Assembly: GCA_029224185.1 (NCBI GenBank)
Contig: CM055191.1
Span: 13,517,188-13,581,187, forward strand
Direction: 5' to 3'
DNA length: 64,000 nucleotides
Origin: Karalla daura
Lineage: Eukaryota; Chordata; Actinopteri; Chaetodontiformes; Leiognathidae
Shown here in pieces: positions 37,449 through 52,600 of the stretch (position 1 is its first letter; each line of letters starts with the position of its first letter). The notes beneath the pieces were generated by a model, which worked only from the letters and a program-made list of their open reading frames with translations, searched no databases and was not told the DNA's origin. Made by a program: the position numbers and the translations under genes.

Positions 37449-38506
37449 AGTTCAGCGTAGACTTGTGCAAATGTGCACACTGACGTCTCTGACGGCTGCC
37501 GACGTGTCACCGTTGAGCTGATTTCAGTGCCGTGGTTAAAAGCTTAAAGACGGTGGTCATTATGCGCGACACGCTGGAAGGGTATCTGCCTTGCCGCCGA
37601 GCAGTCAGTCAATGCAGGGCTACGTGGAAAATATAAGTGGGGCAGTTATGGCAAACAAAAAGCTATCAGTGATTCTGAATAGAGAGGGAAAGACTAAAGG
37701 GGTCAAACGTCAATGGCGGGGAGTAGGAGAGTGTTTGGTGTTGTCAATAATGGATTCTCCGTTCGAGGGTGGGATATTCTCCGAGAGAAAGCTTTTGGTG
37801 GGCGGGATGTGGTGGGCCAGAGTCATTCATGCAAGAACAGCAGATCATGTATGTACTGATAAAGCAGAGCGACCACGTGATTAAAATGGAGGACGTGTCG
37901 TCTCTATCCAAATGTGAAATAGGATGATCCAGAGGGGAAGTATGAGCTTTCTTTATGAAATCATACATTTTGTCGATGTCTTTTTATCTTTAGAGCGTTT
38001 GATGCTTTAAAAAAGCATCATATGCAGTGTACCTTTTTTTTTTGTTTACAACCCCAGGGTTTAAATCACCTCAGGCATTGAACAAATGGACCCAATGATG
38101 TGTAAAACTGCGTCTGAGGCACATTTGGATTTTTTTTACACATAGTTTTTAATTTACGAGGACTCAGAAACCGTACAGTGATGTGGTTGAGTTTTATTTA
38201 TTTTGCCTTAGTTCTGGCACAAAAAAAAGAACACACCAATCTGTATGTATTTATATACATTTAGGACACGGGATTGTCTGTGTTTAAAAGGGCACATTTA
38301 ATTATTTGACTGTAACTAATGCAGTTAAGATGGATATTCACAGTTATTGGTATTTGGAACAATATGGTGAGTGTGTGTATTGATCACACCGGAGTCTTGT
38401 CGCGTCTGTCAATACCAGTAGATGAATCTAATTATGGTTCCTCTCTGTCTACTCTGTTAACTGTCAGCATGGGAGCCCTTAACCTGTATCCCCAGTATAT
38501 AGTCAA

Positions 38507-38508
<2 letters not shown>

Positions 38509-38546
<38 letters not shown>
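38509..38546. repeat. (CA)n dinucleotide array
   Basis: Nineteen uninterrupted dinucleotide units. Confidence 0.97.
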
Positions 38547-38549
<3 letters not shown>

Positions 38550-41500
38550 GAGCCATAACAACATTAGGACAGTTGGCTTAGAGTCCCCACCTCCTTCTTT
38601 AACATCCCGCCATAAAGACTTAACACCGGTGCTGAAGCCAAATGATGCATCGCAGTCCCTCACGGACTCACATTTCATCTGAAGCACTAAAGTTGTTATC
38701 GGCTGAACTGTAGTTCTTAGTTTCAACTTCAACCCTCTTCTCATCTTTGAGAGACAAAACATAACATTGCTGAAAACTGTAAATTTTTACACAGTTCTGT
38801 GAAGATCAATTTACTGTGAGATGGCAGCGCAGCATGCACAACACAGGATGTTGGCATCCTATAGATTTAACACATCGCGCCAAACAGATTCCTAGAGGTG
38901 GAGTCTGCAACCCCATTATAAACAATATGCAAATGAGAGAAAGAGAACCACTTCTTCTTTTGACACATAAAATGCGCCTCTTCCAAAGAAAAATCAGCAG
39001 AATTGAGTGGATTCAGGTGAACCATAAGCTGTATTCTATGTATAAGATACATCTGGATTTGTGCCCAAAACGTTGACTATTTGATAAAACGCTGGCAGCT
39101 CCATAAACAAAAATGTTGATGATGACGATTCAAAAGTGTGGAAAAAAAACAGTTTGCCCCTGCACATGGGCATGCAAAGCACGGGGCCGGCAAACACATG
39201 TAAACACTTGTCATTTTGAACAGAATTCAGTCTTTCTCACAGGCAAAAAGGAACGAAAACAGGCTTTGCACCTCACCCACAGACAACACTATACACACTC
39301 TCACACTCACACACACTCCCACACAGATAGACCTTGTGTCTTTGTTTGTTCAGTCTGTCACTTCACTCGGCCGTGTGTGGCCGTACAGGGGCTCCCCTAC
39401 CTCCACAGGTTTTTTTTTTCAGAGGGAAAGTCATTTGAGTTTGAAATCTTCTTCGCCAAGTGCAACACTTCATCAAGGGTGAAGACTCCCAGGCTATCAA
39501 AGATGTATCAGTTGGTCTGATAAAGCCCTTGCCCTGATCCCCGCACAGCAACATCCCATCATAAATAAAGCCAGCAGAAAAGAGGCCTTTGTCACTGTTT
39601 ATCTGCACTGCTTTTCTTCCTCGCCCTTGATTTCCTCTTCAGAAAATTGATGCACCCTTAGATTGAAGCGGAGGGCTTGACAGGTAATGGTTAGTGTGAT
39701 AACTGCTCAGATTTCATCAGCCGAGGCCTTTTTTTTTTCTTTGTGTGCAATTGTTGGAACTTTCAGCTAGATTACCTGTCATCCAGTGCATCAGATAAAA
39801 ATGCAGAGTTGAGGAGATATAGCCAATACTGGAGCAGATAGGAAGAAAAGGATCTGGATGGAGGATGTTGGATGTGAAAGAAACAGCGAGGACACAAATT
39901 TACATTTATCTGATAGTGAGGCAAATAGAACGTATTATTATCATCACAATCACGGACACTTTCCTCTTGGCACAGAGGATTTGTGATTTATTTTATGTGG
40001 TTTCAATGGTGCACATGCTACATACGCATGTAATTTAGTGGTTTGCATAAGAAAAAAAAACAAAGCAAAAAACATGTTGCTGCATGATTTTGACTTTATG
40101 GTTCCTCTCAAAGCTCCAATTTCCACTTGCACAAAAACAGGTTTTAAAGAGTCTGGACTGTTAACAGTGATTTTCTGTAAGAGTCTATATATTTGTAGAA
40201 ATGTACAACAATATAAACACAAACTGAACATTTTTAGATTCATTTAAAATGGCATCTCTTGCCATTTAACTCTTTGGTGTTGCAGGAAAGGTTACTGATT
40301 TCTCTCTTTTTTGTCAGGGAAAGCTATTCAAGTCTAGAAAAAGAAAAGTCAAATCTGCATTTGCTCTTCTGCTCCATCGATGTTATGGTAACCAATAGAG
40401 CCGAAATCTTTTGGCAGATGTGTGGCAGCAATTTTTTCTCAGCTATTATAGCATTATAAACACTCGGTTAGAGTTACATAAAACATGCATATTTTTGACT
40501 GGGAAATTTTCTGACGAGAGAAACAGCTGTGCTGGCCTTACAATGCATTAAGTATTTCATCCCTTTTAGATGGTTAAATTGTGCATGAAATGTTGCTGGC
40601 GCACGGTTCTCCCGAGCTGGACTGATTAGGCAACATCTGTTACATTGGGACAAATCCGTGTCGTTTCTAATTAGCTGTCAGGCTGCGGCTACGTTGTGCC
40701 TGATGGTGCCGAGGATCTGCCACAGGTTCCTCTCCTCGTACTGTCACCTGCTTGTGTGCCCCCCCACCCCCCCTCCTCCCCTCCCTACTCTGATTCCCCT
40801 TTCCCTCCCCCTCTCCCTCTCACTCTCCCTCACATACACACACACACACACAAACACACACACTCTCATCAGCTGTAATTAGAGAGCAGGATCTATACAA
40901 AGGAGCGAGCTGGGAGCCAGGCTCGAGCCCATCTGTGCAACCCCATCATCAGCGAGCTCACAACTCCTCCAACGCTGGGGGCCGCTCCCGAGCTGGGGCC
41001 CCCGCATGCTGATCATCTGAGCGCACAAACTTTCCTCCTCCCGCCTCCCCCTGCCTTGATATTTCTTTTCCACTTTGCTCTCTTTCACCCGGCGCTGAAA
41101 GAAAATCCATCCCAGCCGGCCTAATTCATCCTGCTTTAATAAGGCCCCGACTGCGGTAAATATTAAATGCACCACGGTGAGGGACAGACAACACTGTGAC
41201 CACATATTGACAAAAACGCAGCATTAGAGGGATGGAATGAGCTGAAATCTATACGGACAAATTAACAAACACAGGAGCCTCAAAGAAACACACTCAACTG
41301 ATGGTGTTTTCATTCACACACTCTGTGTCTTGCTGTTTAAGCACCGTACATCTTAAAGACTTTAGTTCAGCCTCTACTTCCTTTAAACTTTGAGTGTTTT
41401 TTTCTCCTTCAAAGACAAAGAAAATATACTTAAATGTCTTGTGACCTTCCAGACTGTATCCGTTACATTTCACTCGTTACCGTGTATGTACACAACATGC

Positions 41501-44500
41501 CACTGCCGTAGGTTAGCTCCAGCAGTCATCACAGCATGTGTCAGGTAATCCATCTCAGTAGCTAATCAATAATTCTTGTTTGCCAATGAATAAACACAGA
41601 CACAGACACACACACACACACACAGATAGCGAGGCTCAGTACTTGTCTTTCTTCTTTGTTTCATCCATCAAATTCTTTCAGCCTTTTTCATTTTCATCTC
41701 TCCTTTGTATAACACGTTAAAATTCTTTAAAAGAGAAGAGTCTCAGTGAAGGAGGACACACTGAAACAGCAGCAATACCTGCACTGAGCAGAGAGACCTT
41801 GAGGTACATACGTCACTATATAATCAAAATATCTAGTTCATGGTTCATCTAACTGTCTGAATGAAGGTACAAAATAACAAACATGATGATAAAATCGTGA
41901 TGGATGATGGGTTTGTCTCACAGAGAAGATGCTTAAAAGCTAAAGTCCTCTTGATCCATGTTAAATGTCAGCAGCCCTGCTTTAATACATTCTAATCACC
42001 ACATTTACTTACTTTTACTTAAATATTAACCTTTGAGTTACAGTTTTGTCTGTGCACTTGTTGGAGCGTTTACACGTTTGTGAAGGGCAAGAAATTCCCA
42101 AACCTCAAAGATTCAGCTTTTTTGTTCCACCCCTAAACTTCTCAGTCTGGTTCTGGCCCTGTCATGACAGAGTCAGACAACATACACATCTGTCGCCCCA
42201 GGCCGTCGCTGACAAGTTCAACTGCTGAGCCTGTGAGACGAGGGGAGGGGCTGGCGACCAGAGCCAGAAGTTCTACCTGAGAGGTGCCTTGAGGCAGCAG
42301 ATGAGACACAGAGATAATGCTGAGTGCTTATGGTAGACACTAAACCACATCTGAGAGATGTCCGGACTCTGCCACCTTAAATCAGCTGTTCCGTTTGAAC
42401 GCTGACAGGAAGGGGTCCTCGAGTATACGGAGTATTACTAACTCCTGTCCTTTCAGGTGTCAGAAACAACAGCATGACTGATCAGCTTCCCATCAACACG
42501 GAGATAATTTGCTGATTGACTAATCCAGTGGGGATCACGTTCTGTCTGTTGGCCTGAGTGCAGTGTGGTGGAAATGCTGTTGATTAAATGCAGGGGAAAC
42601 GTGACACAGATTTGTTTATATCTATAATTTTTCTTAGTAAAGATGATAGAAATCTATTCCTTAGAATAGGTAGCAGGTCATAAATAACTGCCACAAGCAG
42701 TTTTTCTAGAACATTTGACTTTTTCTCTCATTGTTTATGTTTTCTAATGTTTTCTCGTCTATGTGTTGTGGATGCATCAGAGATCTCTTTCTACTTGCTC
42801 TACTGCACAGTTTATTTAGCAAAATAAAGGCAACACTTCTAAAATTGTGAGAAAGGTGTTTCCACTAAAATGTGTTCTGCATGTGAGTTATTCTTCCCAT
42901 AATTCTCACAAAATCTTTTTCCACAAGACTTGGTTGAAGTAGAAAACATTTTGTGTTTCCATGATTTTATTTTATTAGAGTTTTAGAGAGTTCAGTCTCC
43001 TCCTCTGTCCACACATACCGTAGTATGTTGTCTGAGGTGAACTGGTAAAAGTTTCTATCACTTCTGTGTTGACATGTCAGAGAAACAACCTCATGAGTGC
43101 ATAGAACTGTTTAAGTGATATTTGAAGATTATATTGTGATATTTACGCTTTGCACACTGCACACATATGAATGCGCCTACATCTACTAATAGACGTTTGA
43201 TTATTGATTTACTTAAAAAAAAATAACACTGTTTGGAGAATGTGTCCCTGAACTCTGTCAGGTCAGATGTGCTTTCTTTCTTTCTCCATCCCTTCTTTGT
43301 TCCCACATCATTTCATTACATATTACATCCTCCGCGGTATGTAACAGTCACGCACTAAGTGGACGAAAGATGACGAGGAAGAAAAAGTTGCAGGACAAAG
43401 ACGAAAAACAACAGAAAAAAGAAAAAAAAACAGCAGTCTGTTAAAGTAGAAGCGAGGCTGCCACAATTTTGCTGCGAGCAAATCAAGGCAGAGAGGGAAA
43501 AAAAGTCGTCTGTGACCGAGAATGACAGGCCTGAGAGAATGTCACAGCAATTGTGGGGCCATCACTGGCAAGAGATGATGGGTGATTGCTTTGCGTTCCA
43601 TGGCAAGTCCATCCTGGAGGACATCGTGCGCCCTTGCTCATCTGTGGCCCAACCTTTGGCGCTGACATTTAAAGTGTTGATTTTGGAGCACTTATGCTAA
43701 TTGTTGTAATTTTCCTGATGAAGCGCCATTCTGATACCTTGATGTGGCCAAGATAGTTTTACATTTTCTATGTGCTCCTCTTTGCCATTTGCACCGTGTA
43801 GTGTCAGCTCAAAGTGCTACTGAAAGCACACAAAATTGCAAGCAAATTGCATCAGATTGCCAACATTGTGAAAAGGTAAATTGCTTGCAAATCTATTTAA
43901 ACCACTGGCCTATTTTCATCAGCTATGGTACTTGGTATTCATGATTGCTTAATTGACGACCTTTTCTATTGTGTAGTGCTTTATGGCGCGATGGAAAACA
44001 ATCTTTACCAAACCAATTACCCTTTTTTTTCCTCCACACTACTACATTAGAGCTGTGATTGCAACAGCTAGTCCATTGTAAATGAACTTTCTGATTTCAG
44101 GGAATAAAGTGTCATTTGTTTGATATGATGTTGGTGAACGCGTTTTTTTTTTTTCTCAGAGAAAGCGCTGGTTAAAAGATGTACTACCCTGTCTATGTGT
44201 GACAGTAATAAGCCCATAATAACCTTGTCCGTGCGAGAGACTTGTTATATATAGAAATATTTTGTCACACTATCAATCATGAGCTTTTACCCTCTGTTTA
44301 GGCTTTATAACACGTTGGATGTGGTCATTTAGATTCAAGCTTGTGTGGCAGCTTATTCATGATAGCAGCTGTTTGTGGAGTTAATAATGACATCTGACAT
44401 TAAACAGAAGTCGAACCAAGGTCCTGGCTGCTAAAATTTCACAGCCTTATGCTTTGGCTTACATATATTGTAATTATTTTTACTCACAGGGCGACACAGT

Positions 44501-46645
44501 GGATTTGGTAAATAGAATCCGATGTTCTCCCACAGAAAGTGAATCGTGTCTGAATTGCGATGGACTGTGTATTCCCTGCTTTTGACCCATGTGACCCATC
44601 CACTGGGTACAAATCAAAGTGGGTAAAACAATGATTAGGTTTCTGTTCACACAATATCTGATGATACCCTTGAAGAGAAGTCACTTTCCCGAACCAGATT
44701 TTTATTTCCATTTTTGTCTCAATCAACATGTCTTCCTCAGCTAAAAAGTCCCATTTTTGTTCACCGCTATCTCAAAGGTGCCACAAAGAGAAAGCGCCTC
44801 TGTCCGTCCCCTGACAGACTTAGTATTCCTGTACTGAATGTACTGAAGCAGTGTCAGTCTGCTCACATTTCCTCTGCCAGACAGGCCAATAGAATTAACC
44901 CTGGATTAACCCACCAGGCCCGGGTGCAAGGTAATGGCCTTGGCTAATGGCTGCGTGAGCTCAATGCCAGGTACCATTGACTTTCGCTGGCACGGCTTGC
45001 TCCATCTGAGGGGCAGCGTGACAGCACGGCCATCTCTGTACAGCTGGCGTCCGAGAGCCTCTGCCAGGCAAGGATGATACTCAGCCGTGCCGTCCCTGCA
45101 GGATCAGACGGGGCTCTGCTCTCTAGCCCCATCTCCATCTCCACACACACCAAATGAGGAGAACGGGAGCAGTCGTTCTTCTCTCTCTCTCTTTCCGCAT
45201 GTGACGTCTTCACACTCCTGCAAAAGATAATGTACTGCAAACAGTTTGTCATTTGTTTCTTGGATTGATTCTACGCCTGCAGGACTTTGAGATATTATAG
45301 TCAATCATCCCTAAAGGGGAAAAACGGCACTTTTGAGACTGTGACAGGCTTTATTTTAGTCCAGTCATATTCTGCTCTGGCAGCTCTCTGCGTGTCGTCG
45401 CGCTCGTATATAAACAGCTCTCATCCTCGCTTCTTTTGTGCTCATGTCTTTGCCTGAGGTGAGGGGTGTGTAACGCAGGTGGGGGGGCGCAGGGGTGTGG
45501 AGGGGTGGGACTGAAATCAGTCTGAACAAGGAAGCCATCTCCTCCTCTCTTGTAGATTAGCTCATTTTAACTGCGGTCAGGCTTTTACTCAGGCAGAGGA
45601 TGGGTTTAGTGTGTGTATATGTGGGAGTGTGACTGTGTATGTGTGTGTGTTGGGGGTGGGTGGGGGGGTTGTAGGGGATGAGGGGGTATAACCCCTCCTG
45701 CCATTTTAGCAGAGCACAGCTCGCTGAATGTGGAGGTTGGGGAAGGGGCTGTAAATTTTCTCTGAGTCAGGGCAAAGCTTGATTGATCTCTGAGTGTGAA
45801 ATCAATAAGAAGATACTGTCATTTTTGTAAAGGATGAGTCCGAGAGGGAAAATAAATGAAGACTCCCCAGATCGGGTCGGATGTGCACACACTGACGCTT
45901 TGCTCTCATTAATTCAGTGCAGTCGAGTGTTTTGGTCATGTTGTGTCCACAGCTTCAATCTCACAGGTGCTTTTTTTTGTAGTGGCAGCCTGTGCTGCCT
46001 GCAGCAGCAGCAGCAGCACGGCCTTTATTATACTATGTATATTTCATCCCAACCAGAGAAATCAGACACTTGCCCTTGCGGCAGCCCCATGCCTTGATTC
46101 CTGATTAATCTATTTTGTTATTTTCAGAGGTAAATCATGCCAGGGGTTGATTAAATCAGGAATTGAAAGCCATTGTCTTTCTTGCATGTCCCTTATCAGA
46201 ACTAATGTGCCGGCTGTGGTCATTTGTCTTGAGTTGTTATAAGAAATAAAGACTGGTGCACTTTTCTCTTCTGTAAGATATTGCAGGAAGATTAATTTAC
46301 TACTTCTCATCTCTTAGCTCCTCAGTTTACTGCCTGCAATGTCTCCCGTGATATTTTTCATGCTTAGATATGCTGTTTTCACTTATTCATTCCTGTTTCA
46401 CCTTGATCTTCTCATCTATTATATTACATTTCTTTAGGGGGCACTGGGAGAATATAGTCCTCATGGCCTTATTAGATTGATGGCTACAGAAACCAGTGCA
46501 TAATATCAACTTTCAGCGAGCCATTTTTCACCGTGTGCCCACCTGTGTTTCATCTGATCAGCGTTCGTGATTCGCTTCATGTTCACATCTCCGGCTCGCG
46601 TCTTTTTGTGTAGGACATTGTTGTCTGAGGCGGTGTATGTATGGG

Positions 46646-46646
<1 letters not shown>
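38547..46646. other. gene-free upstream desert, part 3
   Basis: No gene supported. Contents: short CA runs (about 39290-39325, 40840-40862, 41600-41622), pyrimidine-rich tract 40760-40830, a dispersed-repeat remnant at 44.5 kb, and G-rich runs at 45480-45510 and 45650-45690. Confidence 0.5.
44485..44615. repeat. teleost dispersed repeat fragment
   Basis: 'ggcgacacagtgg', 'gatgttctcccacagaaag' and 'gcgatggactgtgtattccctgcttttgacccatg' follow the same order as the 30.8-31.0 kb copy, with most of the middle missing. Confidence 0.45.

Positions 46647-46681
<35 letters not shown>
46647..46681. repeat. (GT)n dinucleotide array
   Basis: About 17 GT units, followed by TCTGTGTGCC-type variants. Confidence 0.96.
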
Positions 46682-46682
<1 letters not shown>

Positions 46683-49600
46683 TGTGTGCCTGCCTGTGTG
46701 TCTCTACCCAGTGGCTTTTATCAGCTGGTCTCTAATGTGTCAGTTGCTGCTGAGGATCCACTCATCACGCCGCTGTCTCTGTTGTTCAGCAGGGCCATTA
46801 AGGACACATCAAGCTATCAGGAGGCAGCTCTTGGGAGACTGGCAGGCATAAAATACACCCTTTGGCCTCACTCTGAATAATCTTCAGGTCAGAGGGGCTT
46901 TGTGTATAGCCGGGGGCTTTAGAACAAGCACTGAGGGACAGGGACCTGACAGATTGAAGACTTAAGCAGTCACACATCATATGTGTGAGTCAACTTTTTT
47001 TGGTTTTGCAGACCTCTGGGATTGTTTTTAAAGGCTCGGCCTGCGCGATCCGTGAATGTGCAGCATTACATTTCAGGAGAATTTATCAGAGTGTGTAAAA
47101 CAAAGCAAATGAGAAACCCCAGAGGGGTTCAGAGACATCTGTGTTTTGCAAACCAAAAGAGTAATTCTTCAACGTGCAGATGAGAAAAGGGAGATAATTT
47201 GTATGTGAAATACTCATTTAATTCACATTCACTAAGCAGGTTATCAAATTAAATCAGGGCTCTGTTAGGCCTGCCACTTGGGCTTTTGGGCCAGGCTTCA
47301 TGTGTAAAATTGGCCAACAAGAGATTTGGGGGGGCGCTTTGCACGCCCCTGTCACGTCATCTCTTGGCTCCCCTCAGGAGGCCGCTCCCAGGGTCAGTGC
47401 TTGTGGAGAGATGCCTCTATGGACTGCCACAGGGCGACAGGGCCACAACACCACCTCCAGCTGGGCAACTTATTACAGCCCCGGTCTTTCTCACCCCCTC
47501 CTCACCTGCCCCAGCCATTCACAATATCATCAAGCCATCACATATTCATGAAGCTGTGTGCTGGTGGAGTGTGTTCATGTGGGATGGGTGGCGTTGGGGA
47601 GGGGTAGTGGTGGTGGTGGTGACAGTGGCGGGGGGGCTACCAGTGTGGTGTTACTGTGCACCAGCAATGGTGCAGCGGTTGTAGTTGGGAGACTGTAGGG
47701 GGGTGAGTCTGCAGGTGGCTGTCACATCCGTAATTGCCTCATACTTCCCTCTGCAGCGTAAAATTGTTTTCATTATGTGTCATGCACACAGTGCCAGGCA
47801 AGGGCCCCTTGAGAGCATTCCCAAGAGCCAGAGGGAGGAGGCACTCCACTTAAACAGCCGCTTAGCTTCAAATAAGAAAGGAGAAAAGGAGCAGAGAGAG
47901 GAGGTGGAGGAGGAGGAGGACAGGAGAGAAGGAAGGGGTGTGGAAAAAACAGAGGAAGCTCATCATTAACTGTGTTCGAACAACAGCAGACAAGTGTGAG
48001 CTCATGCACAAAACCCAGGCAGAGCTTATCCCAAACATCTCAGTTACCGGGGGAGGGAGTTGTGTGGCTTCAGCCGCACTGTGAGCTCCTGGAGGGCTTC
48101 CGTGGTCAGAGGGGGGAGAAAAACAAGGAGCGGGAAAAGAAAAGGAGAAAAAGTTTCCACCTGACTGGAGTTCCCATGGTTTGCCATGCAGGAGGGTAAG
48201 CAGGTTTCAGCAATAAACTCAGGCATTGTCAGGCAATAATGCTCAGTCAGGTCCCTCCATTGGGATTCAAGGGTGTCTTTTTCTCTGCTCCCTGCGCTGC
48301 ACTAATCACAGGCCTACTTTGTTTAATTGCAGCAAAAGGGAGAAAATGTGTTCAAGAAGTCATCCTAATCCCTCCCCTTTACCCCCTGCTCCCCGCACAA
48401 CAGTCCCAGCTTCGCCTCTCCATACTCCGCCGCTCTCCTCGGCTTCCCCACCCCCTTTTCCTTTTTTAATGAATTGTGGAACTTTACAGAGACAACAAAC
48501 AGCAGAGCTGTGATAAATAAAGGACCAGCCAGAGGGGGAGTGGGGATAGGTAAGGGCCTGAGGTGTTGGCTGGTTATGTATGAAAAAAAAGAAAGGAAAA
48601 ACACTTCCGCTGGATTTAAGTGCTTGCAACAAGTGCCATTACAGTAGTTTTTGGATGCTGCTGCTGCTGCTGCACAGGAGGTGGGGGTTAGGAGAATCAG
48701 ATGGAAAATAAATCCTGCATGCGGCCTCGCTGCTGGTAGCCTGCTGGGCATGCAGCCGCGGAATAATCATCGCTGTAAAAGCATGTCAAAGCCCCCTCAA
48801 TGGACACAAATTCGCTCCTTCTATTTTTCAATCGTAGATTTAGAAACTTAAGGTGCCGAGCATTGTATTTGATGACTCTGAGGTCACAGGCGCCAGGGGG
48901 GCAAGGGAGGGGATTTATCAATCAGGACTCCTCGTCTATTCTAAAGCTGAATAAAAAGCGACCCATGAAGAGACAAACCAGTCCCCTTTTAACTAAAGGC
49001 TTTTCTTATTCATTAGATCCGGATTCTGGCTTCTCCCTTCGCCTCCTTCTCTAGAGAACGAGGCATCTCAAGCATAGAAAACCAGTCAGCGGAGGGAGAG
49101 AGGAAATTCTAAAAGCTCTCTAAGCTAAGGTTGAGGATAACGTCATGGCCGAGCTCCATGCGGGGCTGTATTAATAATGACGGTCATTTTTTTTATGTGA
49201 CATTTTTCATCAGCTGTGTCACTGACAATGTAAATTTCACAAATGCTGATGTGCATTGATCATTATATCACTGCATTTACTATGCGTGGAAAAAGTTCAG
49301 GATTTTTATTTGAAATTTATTTCCACCATCATTTGTTGGTCATTATTGTCCTGCTGTCAATCATTCTCCTTTTGTCTGGATTTTGACTGACATGGGGAAT
49401 ATACGCCAATGTTTATGTCTAGGAAATGGAGGCAAAAGAATAAAATAACAAGAGTACAGGAGACTGTGAAAAAATTTTGTAAGAAAAAGTTTTAAAAAGT
49501 GCAATAACCAAACAATGTTGTCCGTTATCAAAAATGTTAAATGGTGATTTTCATCTGAAGGTTAAATAAAGTTTAAGCCAATAAATGCACGTTTTTATGT

Positions 49601-52600
49601 CCCACTTTTATTCATGTTTTTGGGATGTCAAATAAAAAAAATGATACAAATGAAAGCCAAAGATGGCATCTTTTTTTGTATTTTTCACAATTCTCAAGCA
49701 GGCTCTTTTTACCCTTATGACAAAATGGCACAAACTATTCATCAACATTTCACTGTTAAATTAATTCATTTTGCGGGTCAAGCACAGCAAGAAGTCACTG
49801 CCAGTATGTATCTTTGTGAAGAAATGTTATGGAAACCCTCTCGGCCCATAAGTGGATGAGGGTTTAGATGAGAAAATCCACCCTAAGTAAACGACTTCCC
49901 ATGTGACCCGGGGCAAGTCACTTAACCTCTGTCTTCATGCCCACCACCCAAGTTTAAACAAGAGGATTGCTCAGTTCCATCCCCATACACTCCTCCAGTC
50001 CCCTCAGACCAAATCATTTTGCTCAGGGTGAAAAGCCCTCAGCACGCAGCTCTCCGAGTAAACAAACACACTGTTTTTATTACAATGTCCTCTGACCACA
50101 TTAAGAAGCCAGGAAGTCTCCGTAGTTCACCCGGATGGTTTAACTCTGAGCTGGTTTAATCCTTTGCGCCGAAATAAATCTGAAGTGTGTGGATTTGAAC
50201 TTTTTTTTTCTCAACAAGGGAAGACTCCAGGCCCGAGGCCCTCTTATGATTCCCACCTTATCTCACCTTGTCTTCTCCTCTCCGGTTTGTCCCTTATAAC
50301 TTTTGTGATCCCACTAGAGACTGTTGCAAGCCAATGAGCGCCACCGATGCCTCTGAATGTAGCATTATGGCCCAATCTCTTTCTCAGTCCCTGAAAGACT
50401 GTTTAAATGGTTTGGTTTATTATTGGCCAGGGGAGGCTAAAGGCTTCTGTCAGCATTTGGGAGAGGGAATCACTGCCTCTTAACTGGACAGCTGTTCCGG
50501 CCTTACCCCACTTTTCATATGGATATGTATGTTAATGACAGGCAATGGACTGGAGATGAAGAGGCCTGAGCGCTCGGCCCTCTCTTCAGCGCACTTCTAA
50601 AGCTTCCACAAAAGGAGCAGTAAAAGAGGCTGCAATGGTGAAGCTCCCACTTTTGTGCCCTGAATTAGTTCTGCAAGCAATGAAAGTGATCTTTTCTGGA
50701 CGACAGGGGAAGTCTGCCGATGGCTGGACCAGCTCATTAGCACAAAAGTCTGTTGGGACATATAATTGACTGATGCAGATCCCCCGCCTGTCACAACACA
50801 GCATAGGCTGCGGGGACAGAAAAATACCTTTCCTCTTTAAAAACTCACCTAACAGTTTACACTGGAGGTGCCCTCCCTCCCCTGCGTCTTTAGGTGCTGC
50901 TGTGTTTACTTCCTGCATGCAAATGTTGCATCCCCTCAGTCTGCTGACAGCGACCGAGCGCGGCACCTCGCTGCTGTCGACGCTGTTGATATCCCATCTA
51001 TTGACTTTACTCAGTGGGGAGAGAAAAACAGATAGCACAGAGTGAGGGGGCTCCAGCTGAAGTCCTAACCCTTCCTTATTTCAGAAAAATGAAAGCTGCT
51101 ATTTGCCATTTGCTTTCATAAAATAAAGAGAAAATTTGCAGCTGAATTTTGCTGTCATGTCTTGTGGGGATAATTGCTTTCCTAGATTTTTTTATTGCAT
51201 TTGTAAGTACTTGGATATCAGGCTTGTTTTCCTAATATGCAGGAAGAATCTCTCCATCTCTCTTTCTCTATCTCTCTCCCTTTTTTTGTTACATTTATAG
51301 ACTGGAGACTGGAGTAACAAACATGCTCAGCTCACCAGAAGCCCCTAATGGCTGCATCATGGTTAAATTGACTGGAAAATGCTGTTTTAATTTCCATGTT
51401 AATTGAAATGGACTAATTGTTAATATATTCCAAGAGCAAAGTACCAAAATGGAATAATTTCCCCAAAATTTAATCCATTTAGAAATGGCTTTGGAACCCA
51501 TCGTGGTTTGCGAATGCTTTTGTAGCCATGGCTGCAAAACGAGCCACAGATGAATAAATAATTCATCAAGTTATTTTAACTTTTTTATCTTGTTTTTTTT
51601 TATTTTGTTGGCACAGCAGATGTTATTAGATATTTTTCTAGTTAAATTCAGAGACTGTGCAAAGACAGTGCAAAGGAGTCCACTTGAAAACAATTGCCAT
51701 TGTTTTTCCATTTTTAAGCAAAAGAATTTTGTCAAGCAGCTAAATAGGGTATTCTTCATGGTCTCCCTTCTTCACAGGCAACTATAGAAATTAGCCCTAC
51801 GTTTCTCGGCTCTCACACATGGATACACACGCTTGCATGGACACAAGAAAAATTTCTTTTCTTCTGTCAGCATTCCTAGCCAACAATGGCTAGATTAGTG
51901 GACGTGAGGGCCCCCTCGGGGGCACGTATTGTGGCACAGAATACCCTCGGCAGGAACAGCTGGTAGGGGTTAATGGCTACTGAACCTCTCAGCCGGAGCC
52001 CTTTCTCTATTGTGTGTTCCGCTCATGGGAAGGAAGGGGGCCACTGACAGCTTCTGGGGTGTGAGGAACCCTCAGAACAGCACCCGGGTCACCCCAAATG
52101 GGGAGCAGGGCAGAGGGGTGAGGGAGGGAGTGAGGAGGAGGAGGAGGGAGGGGGGACCTTGATGCTGAGGGTGGTAGGATGGTGGCAATAGGGAAGTCTC
52201 TGAGGACCAGCAACCAAAAGCTGCACATCAACACAAGCTCAACAGTAGAATTAGCATCAGTGTATATTCAGCAGATTACAATAAGGGCCGGACTCTGGGA
52301 GGGGCGAACTGTACACAAGGAAGGAACGGAGGGGGGGGTGGGGGGTAAAGATGACAGTGAGGAGGTGTGGAGGGAGGTGCAACATGGAGTTGTCATCTGA
52401 TTTAATGTTTACATGCAGAAAAAAAGCACAAGCGTGCTAATTATTATCACATTAAGTGGAAAAAGGACATAAAAAAACGATATCAAAATATTGTCATTAA
52501 TTATCTGAAAACAAGCCTGTCAAATTTGTATGTAAATGTATACTGCTGAGGAAAGAAAGAAACACTTTCATAAAGCTTTAAAAAAGAGGAAAAAAAAGCT

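Larger units (their letters stand above)
31047..38508. other. gene-free upstream desert, part 2
   Basis: No gene supported. Contents include an ATTAC pentamer run (about 31769-31812), a possible CTCF-like site CCAGCAGAGGGGAACA (32475-32490, 14 of 16), a perfect 13-bp hairpin (33124-33155), a short AAT run (33441-33460) and an enhancer-like inverted-repeat cluster (37381-37448). Words such as CAATTA, TAATTG and TTTATTG are dense in 34.2-37.4 kb. Confidence 0.5.

Noticed and set aside
50586..51038. 150-codon minus-strand frame
   Set aside because: No recognisable domain, and overlapping open frames on both strands; treated as chance in GC-richer sequence.
51905..51928. GC palindrome GCCCCCTCGGGGGC as a further CTCF site
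   Set aside because: Only about 12 of 16 positions fit the CTCF core, and the match is driven by the G run.
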